Shown: positions 48,906 through 59,068 of the stretch, piece by piece
Layout: each line of letters starts with the position of its first letter
Numbering within the stretch: the stretch's first letter is position 1
DNA from: Rhizopus arrhizus
Lineage: Eukaryota > Mucoromycota > Mucoromycetes > Mucorales > Rhizopodaceae
Length of the DNA stretch: 64,000 nt
Assembly (NCBI GenBank): GCA_024220505.1
Contig: JAKZZE010000004.1
Coordinates: forward strand, 682,001 to 746,000
Direction of reading: 5' to 3'
Translations under genes and position numbers: made by a program
The notes under the pieces: generated by a model
Seen by the model: the letters and a program-made list of their open reading frames with translations, nothing else
Databases searched by the model: none
What the model was told of the DNA's origin: nothing

Positions 48906-49330
48906 TCATTTCATTGGATATTTGTTGTTCAATTTGGGAACACGCTTTTGACAATACACAACATCGTTGGGACAGCATTGAAGGACCAGGACAGGTCTGA
49001 TTGGCTGCACCACACGGTATTTTAGGAAAAGAGAAGTAATATCGTTCCCATCAATAATCCAATGCTTCTCTTCGTTGTCACTCTCTTGTCGAGTATTAGC
49101 ATGCTCTTGATCCAAATCAGCTGTAGTTGTTGTTGCTATAGGCTGTGATGCAGTTGTTTCCTGTGTTGGACGTGGAGTTGGTAATTCTACGGTTGAGGTT
49201 TGATTCTGAAGCTCCAAAAGGCCCTGGGAAGCAGATACTAACATCTTATCGATCACTTCGGAGCAGTTGGATGCAGCTTTGTTTAAATGGTCAATCAGCC
49301 CCTCGTTCATACCATCGGACTTCCTCTTGT
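48906..49330 (-). CDS. Likely N-terminal part of the RPD...GEVK family gene
   Basis: An open minus-strand frame, not RT, encoding KRKSDGMNEGLIDHLNKAAS, SEVIDKMLVSASQGLLEL, an acidic/Thr-rich linker, and KHWIIDGNDITSLFLKYR. The WIID-x-N-x-I motif matches the passenger-gene exon at 20097-20296. Upstream it joins the truncated DIRS-like RT around 49310-49340, where the open frame continues only as a shadow of RT. Its downstream connection to the exon at 48707 is unclear. Confidence 0.45.
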
Positions 49331-51265
49331 TGTTGATAATCGCCAAGCGATTAAACTCCAATTCCCTTGCGGTATCTTCCATACGATTGGTTGTGAGAGA
49401 TGGTTGAAACGTAGAATCATGGGAAACCAAAATTGGGTTTTCCACAGTGGGGTGACCAGAACTGCTTCCTTCGTTCTGTCTGCTTTCATTTTCTGTAAAA
49501 CTTTTGGAATTAATTTCCACGGGGGGAACATGTAAAGGTCTTTCCGTTTCCAGTTCTGTTGAAACGCGTCTATCTTTTCCGCAAAAGGATCCATCTGATA
49601 GCTCCAATATCTCGGCAGTTGATAGTTGTGATAGGCTGTGAACGCGTCTACTTTCATCGTTCTTCCCCACATCTGGTAAAGTCGCTGAAACATCTTCTGA
49701 GGTACTGTCATCTCGTAGATTGGTTTCCGCACTCGACTCAATTGATCGGCTTTGATATTCTCGACTCCCGGAATATGTTGATAATGGACCTGTAACTGGT
49801 GTTGGTTGCATAGGTCTTGAATCTTTACCGCCAAATCTTGAAGGTCGAAAGATGCTGTTCCCCCTGCTTTTGTGACGTATTTGAGGGCCGTTTTGTTGTC
49901 GCAGTAAATGTGAAGTACCGTGTTGCTTAATCTTTTTGCGTGCATTAGAACTGCATAATAAATCGCCTTGAGTTCTCGCACGTTTATAGACTTTTCTTTA
50001 TCTTCGCAACTCCAAAACCCTGATGTTTCTATTATTTTTGAGGAGACTCCCCATCCTACATCTGATGCGTCCACATAGATTGTGGCTGATGGTTCCGGCA
50101 ACTGCACCTGTTGTATCGGTAGTCCGTTTTTCTTGATCAGAAACGTCTTCCACCACTGAATCTCTGATTTCGCCCATTGGGATATCTGGCATGTCTTGTC
50201 CCAGTTGTGATTGTTCTGTTGTAGGCTCTTCGCGAGATCGCGTTGTAGGTGACGTATGTGTAATAAGGCTTCGCCAATTGCTGGAATTACTGCTGTCATC
50301 TTTCCAAGTAAACTGGCCATCCATCGGCACGAACGAACTGTTGACTTCTCTGCTTGTCGTAAACGTTGCAGTAGTTTGTTTATCTTCCCCTGTGGTAACG
50401 ATATCGTCATTGTTCGTGTATTGAAAAGAAATCCAAGATATTCTTGAGTGGTCTTCGGCTCGAACACACTCTTTTCCTTGTTGATTAGGAATCCAAGGCC
50501 TTCCAAATGCTGACGTATTAGATTCACCGTCTGCTTCATCTTTTCTTTGGACTTTTCCATGATGCAGATGTCGTCGAGATAATAAATTAGACGGATACCC
50601 TTTTCTCAGAGTGATTCTATTGCGTATCTCATTAGTTTGGAGAAGATACGAGGAGCTACACTTAGGCCAAACGCTAATGAAGTGTACTGGTATACTATAC
50701 CTCCATTTTCGAATGTTAAGTATTTCTGAGATTCCGGATGAATCGGCACCACGACGTATGCATCCTTTAAATCTATCTTGCACAAAAAATCGTCTTTCTC
50801 CAGAATATCTCGTAAGGCTGGTACACCCTCCATTTTGAAGTGTTGTAATTGAAGGAACTGATTCAATTTTGTACAATTCAGAATTGGTCGTTGCTTTGTC
50901 TCTTCTTGTATCGTGAAGAAAGTCGATAAGAATTGACGATTCTGTGTTGCTGATCTCTGTATGATCCCCGCATGTAGAAATTTTTTCACTGCTATGTTGA
51001 TTGCTGATTGCTCGGATAGTGACGATTTTAGAGGATTGTTCTTCCAAGGGATTGGGTTTTTCGAAAATTGAAGCCTGTAACCGTTCTCTACTACTGATAA
51101 GGGCCACGGATGAGTTGTTGCTTGTTTCCAATTTTTCAAAAAATGCTTGAGTCGTCCGCCTGGTAATATCCCATCCTTTGGGATAGAATAGTGGTTGGTT
51201 GTTGTTGAGGTTGTTCGATGTTGAATCGATGTGGTTGAGGGTGCTGGAGCTTGGTGTTGAATCAA
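49307..51265 (-). pseudogene. DIRS-like reverse transcriptase-RNase H with one nonsense codon
   Basis: One frame of about 650 codons broken only by TGA at 50606-50608, between MRYAIESL and EKGIRLIYYLDDI. Apart from it all RT blocks, the YLDD catalytic motif and RNase H acidic residues (VDAS, NVRELKA, YCDNKTAL, GVENIKADQLS) are present. The homology ends with GNWSLIAWRLS near 49340. Confidence 0.8.
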
Positions 51266-51288
51266 GACAGCGGTGTTTTTGGTCTTCT

Positions 51289-52164
51289 TTATTGGTTGTT
51301 GCCGTTGGGGCTGTGGTTGCTGTTCTGGGGTGGAGACTCGTGGTGGAACTCCTGACCACCTGACTTCCCACGTCCTCGACCCCGGTGAGAGAAAAAAGAC
51401 CTTCCTCTATATCCATTGCTGCTTCCTCTTCCTCGTCTGTTGAAGTTGTTTGCTTTATAGTCTGATTTCCTTGCTGCTTCTGTAGTGAGCTCTTGTTGGA
51501 AATAGGCATCGTAATATTTTTGAACGAATTCTGTTGAGAAAGTATACTTTTTATCGCCTTTTGCTGGACTCTCCAGGTGTTTGATACTATGAGGTAACCT
51601 GAGAGCTTCTGTCGTCTCTTCTATGGCTTCATCCTCCTGAGCTTTGGCGATTCCGTAACCAAATACTGCCAATCGTCTAACTTTTTCAACGGCTTCGTTG
51701 ACGATTTCTCCATCCTCGAGTTGCCAACCTCTTTCGGCAACGAATTGAAGTTGTTCATAAATTTCTGTCGCCACTCGAGCTTGGAGACGTGTTGTCTCTG
51801 TAAGACGGTAAATGGTCGTAACGAGGTGGTGAGAATCCACTTTCCACTGTTTGAGTTTTTTGATGAAGTTGGGATTGATTTCTTCAGGAGTGTTCCACTC
51901 TTCGTTGTTGTATTTTGGAACTGCTTTCTTATATCGTTGTAAGGCTTTTTGTAACTGGGCAGGGTTGTAACCATCCAGTTCTTCTTGTATGTCTTCAGGA
52001 AGTGACGATCCTTGAATCCTTTGTTCGAGCTCTGCGAGTTGTGTATCTCTAACCCGCTTAGTGACTTGGTCAATAATGGCATTGACTTGGTCTTCTGTAA
52101 AAAACTGTGGCTGTTGTTGTTGTCCTCCTTCATTTGTAGTATATGATGAGGTTGGATCGCTCAT
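51289..52164 (-). CDS. DIRS-like element ORF1 (gag-like, RG-rich C-terminus)
   Basis: 291 aa, intact. A Gln-rich N-terminus (TEDQVNAIIDQVTKRVRDTQ) is followed by a helical region (IYRLTETTRLQARVATEIYE, VEKVRRLAVFGYGIAKAQED) and a basic RG-rich tail (FNRRGRGSSNGYRGRSFFS, HRGRGRGKSGG) likely to bind nucleic acid. It is placed directly upstream of RT on the same strand, which defines its role as the element's gag-like protein. No zinc knuckle. Confidence 0.7.
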   Translation of the reverse strand: MSDPTSSYTTNEGGQQQQPQFFTEDQVNAIIDQVTKRVRDTQLAELEQRIQGSSLPEDIQEELDGYNPAQLQKALQRYKKAVPKYNNEEWNTPEEINPNFIKKLKQWKVDSHHLVTTIYRLTETTRLQARVATEIYEQLQFVAERGWQLEDGEIVNEAVEKVRRLAVFGYGIAKAQEDEAIEETTEALRLPHSIKHLESPAKGDKKYTFSTEFVQKYYDAYFQQELTTEAARKSDYKANNFNRRGRGSSNGYRGRSFFSHRGRGRGKSGGQEFHHESPPQNSNHSPNGNNQ

Positions 52165-52493
52165 AACTTATCCCACGGTGCGCGGCTTAGAAAGATCTGG
52201 GGAAAAAAGGGAAATCATGTAGTTTTTTTATTATTATATTGAAAATAAAGCGTGGCTCAGAGAGCTTGTACCACTTCGGAGTCCGAAGCGAAGGCAACCA
52301 GGATTGTGTTAGGAACGTCAAACAATTCAGTATGGCACTTTCTTTTTGAATAAAAATTTGGATGTACTTTTTTTCTGCTGGGACGGGTAAATTTTTTAGT
52401 GAGACGATTTTGAATTAATTTGAGATGAATAAAAGCTTGGCTGGGACAAGTTAAGAAAATGTTGGTACGTTTTAGGAACAGGCACAAGACAGA
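52165..52493. other. Leader of the DIRS-like element and junction with the PFK-2 fragment
   Basis: Contains a perfect 7-bp inverted repeat around one base, CTTCGGAGTCCGAAG (52274-52288), of unknown role. The junction between element DNA and the host-gene fragment lies somewhere before 52494. Confidence 0.4.
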
Positions 52494-52922
52494 TTAGTAA
52501 AGTTTCAAGACTACTTGTCCTCCGCCTGTCTGAAGCCAATCGATGAGATCATCAAGACACTTATCAGCAACCTGTAAACGAGTTTTGGTAGCTTCTTCGT
52601 TATCTATTTGCAATCATGAGCAGTTTGTTTATTGTTATGAAATCAACTTACGAGGATCAAATCATTCCTCAGAAAGTGAGCCTAATCTTTCTCTTCTGTA
52701 GTTTCCTACCCTAAATACTTTGGTAGAAACACCTAACCAGCGCATGTAACGGCATAAGGATCGTGAAGCATGCGTTTTACCACGTGGAGGCAAGCTAAAA
52801 TACAGATTGTAAATACAAATCTTTCTTTTATATCGACTAAAACCGTACCCAACTGTGATGACAGCAACTGCACCTGCGTGAAATAAACGACCACTGGTAG
52901 TTTCGTATAATTGAGCAGCCAT
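52494..52922 (-). pseudogene. 6-phosphofructo-2-kinase/fructose-2,6-bisphosphatase fragment
   Basis: The bifunctional enzyme sets fructose-2,6-bisphosphate levels. Three exons on the minus strand: 52849-52922, 52652-52794 and 52494-52603. They encode AGAVAVITVG, the Walker A loop GLPPRGKTHASRSLCRYMRW, LGVSTKVFRVGNYRRERLG, then FDPHNEEATKTR and ADKCLDDLIDWLQTGG. An in-frame TGA (52662-52664) stands just before FDP, where the family has an aromatic/acidic residue. The frame ends right after QVVL; the rest of the kinase and the whole phosphatase domain are missing. So this is only about the first fifth of the gene, truncated next to the DIRS-like element. Confidence 0.8.
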
Positions 52923-53149
52923 GGGTTAAATTGTTAAAAAGAAACAGAGAAATGAGTAATTATTCTGGGCTTTAAAGAAAAAATACAATGTTTTCGGATG
53001 TGATTGAAATTGTTTTGAACGAATGAATTTATTTTTAGATGATCTTTTTGTCTTTATAGACTTTGCAAACTTTTTTTGAGACTTATCTTTAATACATCCT
53101 GGATATTATTTGCTATTATTCTGAAAATAAACCTTTTCTTAGTAAGAAC

Positions 53150-53670
53150 GTCGAAATGAACATTGATGAAGTTGCAATCGAGCATGAAAATTTAACAAAG
53201 TTGATTCATTTTGAAACAATGAGTAAGGTATATCCAGAACCAACGGAAAAATTAATAAAAGAAATCATTGTGGAGTTGCGTAGTACTAAAATGGGTCCTA
53301 ACAAACAGTATAAAAAATATGCAGTCGACCAGATTGTATGCTTTATCCGTGCTCTGCAGGAATAAGGAATGACTTTTCCTAAGGCTGTCAAATTATGTGA
53401 TATTCTTTGCAGTACAAGATATAAACCATTGGATGACTTCAACAATGAGAGTAGTTCTGTACTTCCTGGGCCATACTCCAAAAAAAAAGAAGGTGTCACT
53501 GACCCCAAAAAACCTTTTCAGGCACAGTCTGACTTCATTATGAAGTTGTTTGATTAAAGTCCGTCGATAGCTCTTGAAGAAGTAAAAAGAAAATTGATGT
53601 CGCATTTCTCTGGTTTGGAGGCTGCGCAATCTCAAGCTTGTACGATCAAATCGGAGAAAAATGTGCTATA
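53150..53670 (+). pseudogene. Transposase relic, N-terminal part
   Basis: Frames 53156-53365 and 53369-53557 and the codons after it are in one reading direction with stops between. The part around 53555-53620 (SPSIALEEVKRKLMSHFSGL) resembles the spacer before the catalytic domain of Mucorales Tc1/mariner transposases. No catalytic DDE segment was found downstream. Assignment is tentative. Confidence 0.35.
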
Positions 53671-54310
53671 ACAATAAAGTAGGCAAGCAAATGCACTATA
53701 GAAAGAGATGCATCAAGAACGTTAGCTTTTCGATGACACATTGTGAGTCAATGAAAAGGAGTAGGTAATGTTCCTAACTCTTACACCCATTTCCCTTCCT
53801 TCTCTATCATTTCTACTCTTGGTCCTATATGTAATTGGACATCATGCGCCTAATTGAGGTTTAAATTAGCTATAAAATTCTTGTTTAAACATAATTTTTC
53901 AGTAACCCAAACATCCTTATAAGGGTTTTTAGCTTCCACTCATTTCTTGATTTGATCCGGGCCAAAACAATGAACATAAAGTATCATGCGTCCATTTGGA
54001 CTTTAATTTTATTTTCAAGTAAATGTTTAAGCTTAATTTTTTTTTTCTTTCCAAATATGCAATCTTAACAATCACCAAGCGATTTGAGAAGTATTTATTT
54101 TTATTATTATTATTTTCATTGAAGGCCGTTATTTCTGTTCCTTATTTAATTCTTGATATTGAATAAACTATACGCTTACAAGAAGACATATTTACAAAAA
54201 AAAAAAAAAAAGCTTTATCTTTTATTTAACATCACTTTACCTAGTAGTTATATCCTTTTCATAAAGATTCGATCTAATCTTTTCCAAGATGCATTAACTA
54301 TAGCTACACT
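53671..54310. other. Spacer without recognised gene
   Basis: AT-rich with an ATT microsatellite near 54100-54115 and an A-run near 54196-54211. Nothing else seen. Confidence 0.4.
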
Positions 54311-54615
54311 TAATCCATTATTATTCATTTATAGTAATAATCAATAGTAAAGATTATTACTATCTATTGTTCATGTTTACTGTATAGAATGAATCTAATA
54401 CTGATTGTCTTATTCATAAAGAGGAAGAATATATCACTTAACAAAACTTTAAATCATTATTTTTTATGCAATATCTGTTATCATCAGATACTGTTCTATA
54501 ATATACTGTACCTGAAAGAAAAACAAGACAAGTCATTTGAGGCTGGAATTGAACAAAGATATATAAAAAGTCAAATTCAAGTAAAAGAAGATAATACATA
54601 GATTGGCCGAAGCCT

Positions 54616-55306
54616 TTAATTATTTTTTAAAATTTTTTTAAGTGTTTTTTTCTTTTTTTTTAAATTTTTTATCTCTTCGTCTATGCACTCGATTGCACGC
54701 TTTGTGCAGGCTACCCAATCGGGCAACGGCGCAACCGAAGGCGCAACCAATGGCGAAACCGAAGGCGCAACCAACGGCGAAACCGAAGGCGCAACCAAAG
54801 GCGCAACCAAAGGCGCAACCAACGGCGAAACCGAAGGAGCAACCGAAGGGGCAGCCGGCAAAGCGGACAAAGGAGCCATAGACGAAGAGGCCATGGGCAA
54901 GGAGGTCGGAGGAGCAACGGAGGAAGAGAAAGAAAGGTTGAGGTTTGTAGCCCTTTGGGCATATATGACGACTGAGCCGTCAACGTATTGTGACGGCAGC
55001 ACAGTGCAATCCACGCCGGTTATTGGGAGGCGTTTACCAGCGTGGTTGTTGTAAAAGACTGATGCACTTTCAGCTGTCTTGAAGTGGAGGTGCGCGACAC
55101 TAGGAAAAATAAATGATAAAGTTAGTAATTTTTTAAAAAAAACAGAAGGATGCATACTTAGAATGTTGAAGCTTGCACACCTCCAGCAGCTGTTTCAACT
55201 TTAAAGGCATCAGCCTTTGCTTGATTGTGTCAGTCGTCATACCACAAAGGGCATCGCCTTTCAGGCGTACTTGCTTTGAAGGCTTTTTGCAAGCTTTACA
55301 AACCAT
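54616..55306 (-). CDS. Small CxxC protein with Ala-Pro-rich repeats and Lys-rich helix, copy B
   Basis: Two exons, 55158-55306 and 54616-55099, 210 aa, family not recognised. N-terminus MVCKACKKPSKQVRLKGDAL with CxxC, then CGMTTDTIKQRLMPLKLKQL and VAHLHFKTAESASVFYNNHA, a VDCTVLPSQYVDGSVVIYAQ segment, about 70 residues of APSVSPLVAP-type repeats encoded by a tandem 12-mer (GGCGCAACCAAA / GGCGAAACCGAA, about 54722-54850), and a tail VACTKRAIECIDEEIKNLKK with a Lys run that may form a coiled coil. It may bind DNA or metal; function unknown. Splice sites are shared with copy A. Confidence 0.65.
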
Positions 55307-55819
55307 AAAAAAAAAAGCGATGAAAAAACAATAGATTTCAAAAACGGCAGATATTTAATTAACCTTTAGTCCAATAAACAAAAAAAAATTAACCTTTAGC
55401 AGTCATTTTCCCGTTTATACTCCTTAAAAATATATAAAATCAGGAAATATACAAATATCATAAGGGACCTTTACAACTTTTGGTGACTCTAAGTTTTTTT
55501 AGAACTGTAACTGTTTGACTATAAGGTTCACTGTATAGCTTAGATAGGATATATTCCTTTTCTTCAAACTATGGAGATAAAAAGTGTTATTCTTACTTTC
55601 ATATCAGTTTCATAATGTTTACACTGTGAGTGAATCGGATATAATCACAAGACAATAATATTTGCCCTTACGCCTTCTAAATTTATTGTTTGTATCACTT
55701 TGTATTTTTGCTAAGCGAACCTCAACCAAAATTATGCGTCACTTATCACGCTTACCAAAAATGAAAGAATGAATAAACATACCTTAATCCCAATTCCTCT
55801 TTCGATCTTTTACGCTACC

Positions 55820-56250
55820 TGAAGCCGCTCTCCTGACAAGACTTATGCCGCACATACAACATGATAGACATCAACAATGGTACAAACTGTCAAAATTCTT
55901 GCTTTGGAAAAGTATACCTCTTCCAGTAGAAGAACTCAGTATCAAGACTTTTAAGGCCATCAAGAAACAGTTTCTGCAACAAGGTCTAGATTACCAAAAG
56001 CAACATAAAAATTCAAAACTGCTTTCTTGCTGTCGACCAACAGTCTCACTTGATCCGATCCTTTGGTTGCCGATGATCCAAAAAGAACGTAACCGATGCA
56101 TAAAATGGCAACTTGGATAGCTTCCTGGCGGCAAACCCCTCCATCCAAATCAGATGCTGACAAAAACGTACGCAATTTAATGTCTCAACATGCACAACCA
56201 GCTACAAATGCCTAGAACTATTGAAGGTCCTTTGTCGTCTCTTTTAAATC
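55820..56250 (+). mobile_element. LINE 3' fragment in copy B
   Basis: Same fragment as at 32200-32640, with LDPILWLPM followed by IQKERNRCIKWQLG, closer to the expected LINE C-terminal ERxRCIxWRLGW motif than copy A, which lost about 14 bp here. Confidence 0.55.
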
Positions 56251-56253
56251 TCC

Positions 56254-56681
56254 TGTATTATCTCGTAAGAATAAAAAAGATTATAAAATTCAACGAGACT
56301 TAAAAAAGTTATGTTTTTATTTAATATTATTGTATCTGGTATTTATATTCTTTTCATGAAGATTCATTTAAATCCTTTTCAAGATACTTTACTTCATTAT
56401 AGCTATAGATCTAGCATGAATAAATTTTAATATAAAGATTTATTCCTGGTTATGCAAGTGGACTGTTTATATCCATTTCTTAAGTTGCTCTTTTTTTTTT
56501 CTATCTTTTATATATCATTGTATCAAGAGTTACATAAAACAAGTTGCAAAGAGTTAAAGGGATGGAGTTTATTTATGACCGAATAACAGTGAAAAGAATA
56601 CAAAAGATATTGTAAAGCATTCACTACTCTGCTTTTGTCATTTGAATATGAATCATGTTTAAAGTATGTTGCGATACGACA
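56254..56681 (-). repeat. Solo LTR (chromovirus LTR family A)
   Basis: 428 bp. On the minus strand starts TGTCGTATCGCAACATAC and ends ...GATAATACA; matches 38646-39040 along its length. No internal element remains. It separates copy B from repeat R2 copy 2. Confidence 0.8.
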
Positions 56682-56717
56682 ACTTCTCCCAATTGTGACT
56701 ATTGTTCCTGAGACTCT

Positions 56718-57000
56718 TTGCTAAATCTCTTTGATGGAAAATAAAAAAAAAAGGAAACTTGATAATCGATGAGTCTCTTGAACCTTTTTATTGAGTGAAG
56801 ATAGAAGAAAGAAAGAAAAAGAGAGAGAGAGAGAGAGTCTATTGAATACAAAATATGTCCTATTTTATAAAATCGATAATTGAGGAGCCAAACTTGTCCA
56901 ATCCAAATTACTAAATTTGTTTGTATGTAGTGATGGCTATATAACATATAGCTTGTAAAGAAATATTCTTTAAATTATACAATATGGAGATCTTGAGCAA

Positions 57001-57063
<63 letters not shown>
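56718..57063. repeat. Repeat R2, copy 2, ending in a 61-base T-run
   Basis: Near-identical to 33908-34216, ending GAGATCTTGAGCAATC and T(61). The T-run on the plus strand is probably the poly(A) tail of the minus-strand LINE fragment to its right. Confidence 0.85.
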
Positions 57064-57065
<2 letters not shown>

Positions 57066-57345
57066 CTTCTTTTACGTCTCACTTGATCTGGCTTGGGTAA
57101 TTATGGTGACTTGAAACGCCATGTGCTCATTTAAGCCTGTAAATAAAACATCTTGTTCAAACGTATAAAATTGTGGCTTGTTACAAAATACAAAAGAGAC
57201 TAGCATAGAGAATTGTAAGTAGATAGCTTTGATAGTTCTTTCTGAATTTGATTGATGATAATCTCATCCAAGACAGAAATCTGGTCAAATAATTGTTGCC
57301 AGTGAGCTTTCCATATGAATTGGATGACTGTAGCAAAAAGAAAAA
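57003..57345 (-). mobile_element. LINE 3' end, minus strand, with long poly(A)
   Basis: Minus-strand frame reads VIQFIWKAHWQQLFDQISVL and ends in a stop near 57214, matching the last residues of Mucorales LINE ORF2 (compare WSARWQFIFHSTPFLSDN at 37170-37215). A 3' UTR of about 150 bp and A(61) (T-run 57003-57063) follow. Confidence 0.6.
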
Positions 57346-57369
57346 AATAAAAAAAAATCACAACTTATA

Positions 57370-58450
57370 CAATACTTATGCTCCTTAAAACTCCACATTA
57401 AGACTTTTCAAGAAACACAGGTTTCGAATACTACGCTCTCTATGATCAATGCTCAGTCTCAAACCTGTTATTCTATGTAGGCTCGATATTACTATATTAC
57501 TTCTTTTAATTCTTCCTTTATATTCTCTGCTAATCTGGCCCCTGAAAGTGATTGGGTTATACTCACTAAAGTTGCGCACCCTCACAACGCCTTCGCTCCT
57601 TTCTTTGTGCTTGAAATTTATGCCCCAGCTACCTCCAGCCAACAACATCAGCTGTTTTTTGATCAAGTATTTCACCTATTACATAGTTAAGGTCTGTTTA
57701 TTATGGGTAACTTTGATTATTCTTACTTATGTCCTCAGCTATCATCTCAGGCATCTCTTCAGTGGGACTTCCTTCTTGGACAACCACTTTTACAACGTAT
57801 TAATGAAAGATGATCTCCATGAATTACCTACTTTTCGAGGTAATGATTCTATATGCTCCACAATTGATTATATTTTTATTAGCCAGATCTTGTGTATTCA
57901 AGTCATAGAAAGTGCTTTGCAAAAATTCAGTGCTTCTTGGACCGACCACTCCTTGTTGTTGGCTGCTTGCTATCTTGGCACATCCCCTTCAAGTCCTGAT
58001 CTGTGACATGGTAATCCACTTTTTACTCGAAAACCTGCTTATTAACACCACTTCAAACAGCATCTGGATATCATCTTACCAGAGGTATCTTTTGGACAGA
58101 GCACTCAAAAGAGATGGGTCTATGTTAAGTCACAGTTAAAAGAGGTAACATGTTCTTTTGCGGTTGGTTACACCAATTGGAGAATAAAGACAATATGACA
58201 GCTACAGAGCGACCGAAATAGATTTCTACATAGTAAGCCTCCGTTAAAAATTCACTTAAAACATCTATCCATCCTGAATCAGCAAATAGAAGCACTACAA
58301 CAAGAACTTTCTGATATTCTAGTCATGAAGGCTAGCATCTGATGGCAGGAAAAAAGATGAGTCTTTAGTTTAAATATCTGAAGAGCCTTTATAGACAATG
58401 TACAACAGCAGTAGCTTTTTTCGTGATTCCAAGAGAAACTCTGGTGGCTG
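57370..58450 (+). mobile_element. LINE endonuclease/linker fragment, plus strand
   Basis: Frame pieces of the AP-endonuclease domain: LLWVTLIILTY-type start (MGNFDYSYL in the neighbouring frame), FLDNHFYNVLMKDDLHELPT, ICSTIDYIFISQILC and ASWTDHSLLL, which are the DxN, SxIDYIF and SDH signatures of LINE endonucleases. After 58010 come QQIEALQQELSDI and WQEK-like linker pieces. Several stops and frame changes. Confidence 0.65.
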
Positions 58451-58600
58451 TAATAGGCTAACTGTTACCAAAATACAACAAATAGGTCATCCATTAAGCA
58501 AACTTTATTATGTCCATCATGGCCTAGTTGGCCATTGTTCTACTCTTTAGAAAGCATTGCATATTTACGACACATTAACAAAGCAAACGCAAAGTAAATG

Positions 58601-58637
<37 letters not shown>

Positions 58638-59068
58638 GACAAAGAAGTCAGTGGTAGTCATACTTTACAGAAGAGGCAAACCATGTAACTTTCTGCAGCT
58701 ATTAAATCACTTATTTCATATATAATGATATTCATCTAATTCTGTCTATTATACAGAAAGATCAAAGCAAGAGATTCAATATATTTAACCAACACAGATT
58801 CCTTTTAAAAACAAAAGTATAGACAAGCTTATTCTCATATCTTACGAGCTGTACCCAGTAAATCATTACTCATAGAGAGTAATCCAAGATTTATAGGAAT
58901 CAACAAAAACACGAAAACTTGGTGTGAATGATCCAAAAATACAATGTTTTACATTAGTCGGTGTTCAAAGTTTGATATGCGATTTGCACTTGTGCAACTA
59001 AAATGAAAAGTCACACTAGATGATTCGTTTTTCAATCCTCTTTCTTTCTACATTTTGTTCCGTAGTCA
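58451..59068. other. Spacer with A(37) run
   Basis: An A-run at 58598-58634 and AT-rich DNA; the last part should hold the promoter of the gene starting at 59069. Confidence 0.45.

Larger units (their letters stand above)
49307..52164 (-). mobile_element. DIRS-like (tyrosine-recombinase class) retrotransposon, truncated
   Basis: Minus strand: gag-like ORF (51289-52164) followed by RT-RNase H (49307-51265). The RT type (KIDLKDAYVVVPIHPESQKY, LPFGLSVAPRxF-like, YYLDDICIM, then RNase H IYVDASDVGWGV and NVRELKAIYYAV) is that of DIRS/Ngaro elements, which use a tyrosine recombinase rather than an integrase. No recombinase or methyltransferase domain was found downstream, where the element stops at about 49310. 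Confidence 0.78.
54311..56250. repeat. Segmental duplication, copy B
   Basis: Direct duplicate of 30168-32655 (see copy A). This copy lacks the 630-bp insertion and minisatellite and keeps the full-length small gene. At its right end it is cut by a solo LTR at 56254. Confidence 0.85.

Noticed and set aside
49331..49811. Long minus-strand frame running upstream of the WIID-motif segment over the RT-RNase H region
   Set aside because: Here it is a shadow frame of the DIRS-like RNase H, which has clear motifs in the other frame; only the part below about 49330 looks independent.
49998..51509. 503-codon minus-strand frame over the DIRS element
   Set aside because: Low-complexity Ser/Thr/Arg composition and complete overlap with the RT frame that carries real catalytic motifs; treated as a shadow.
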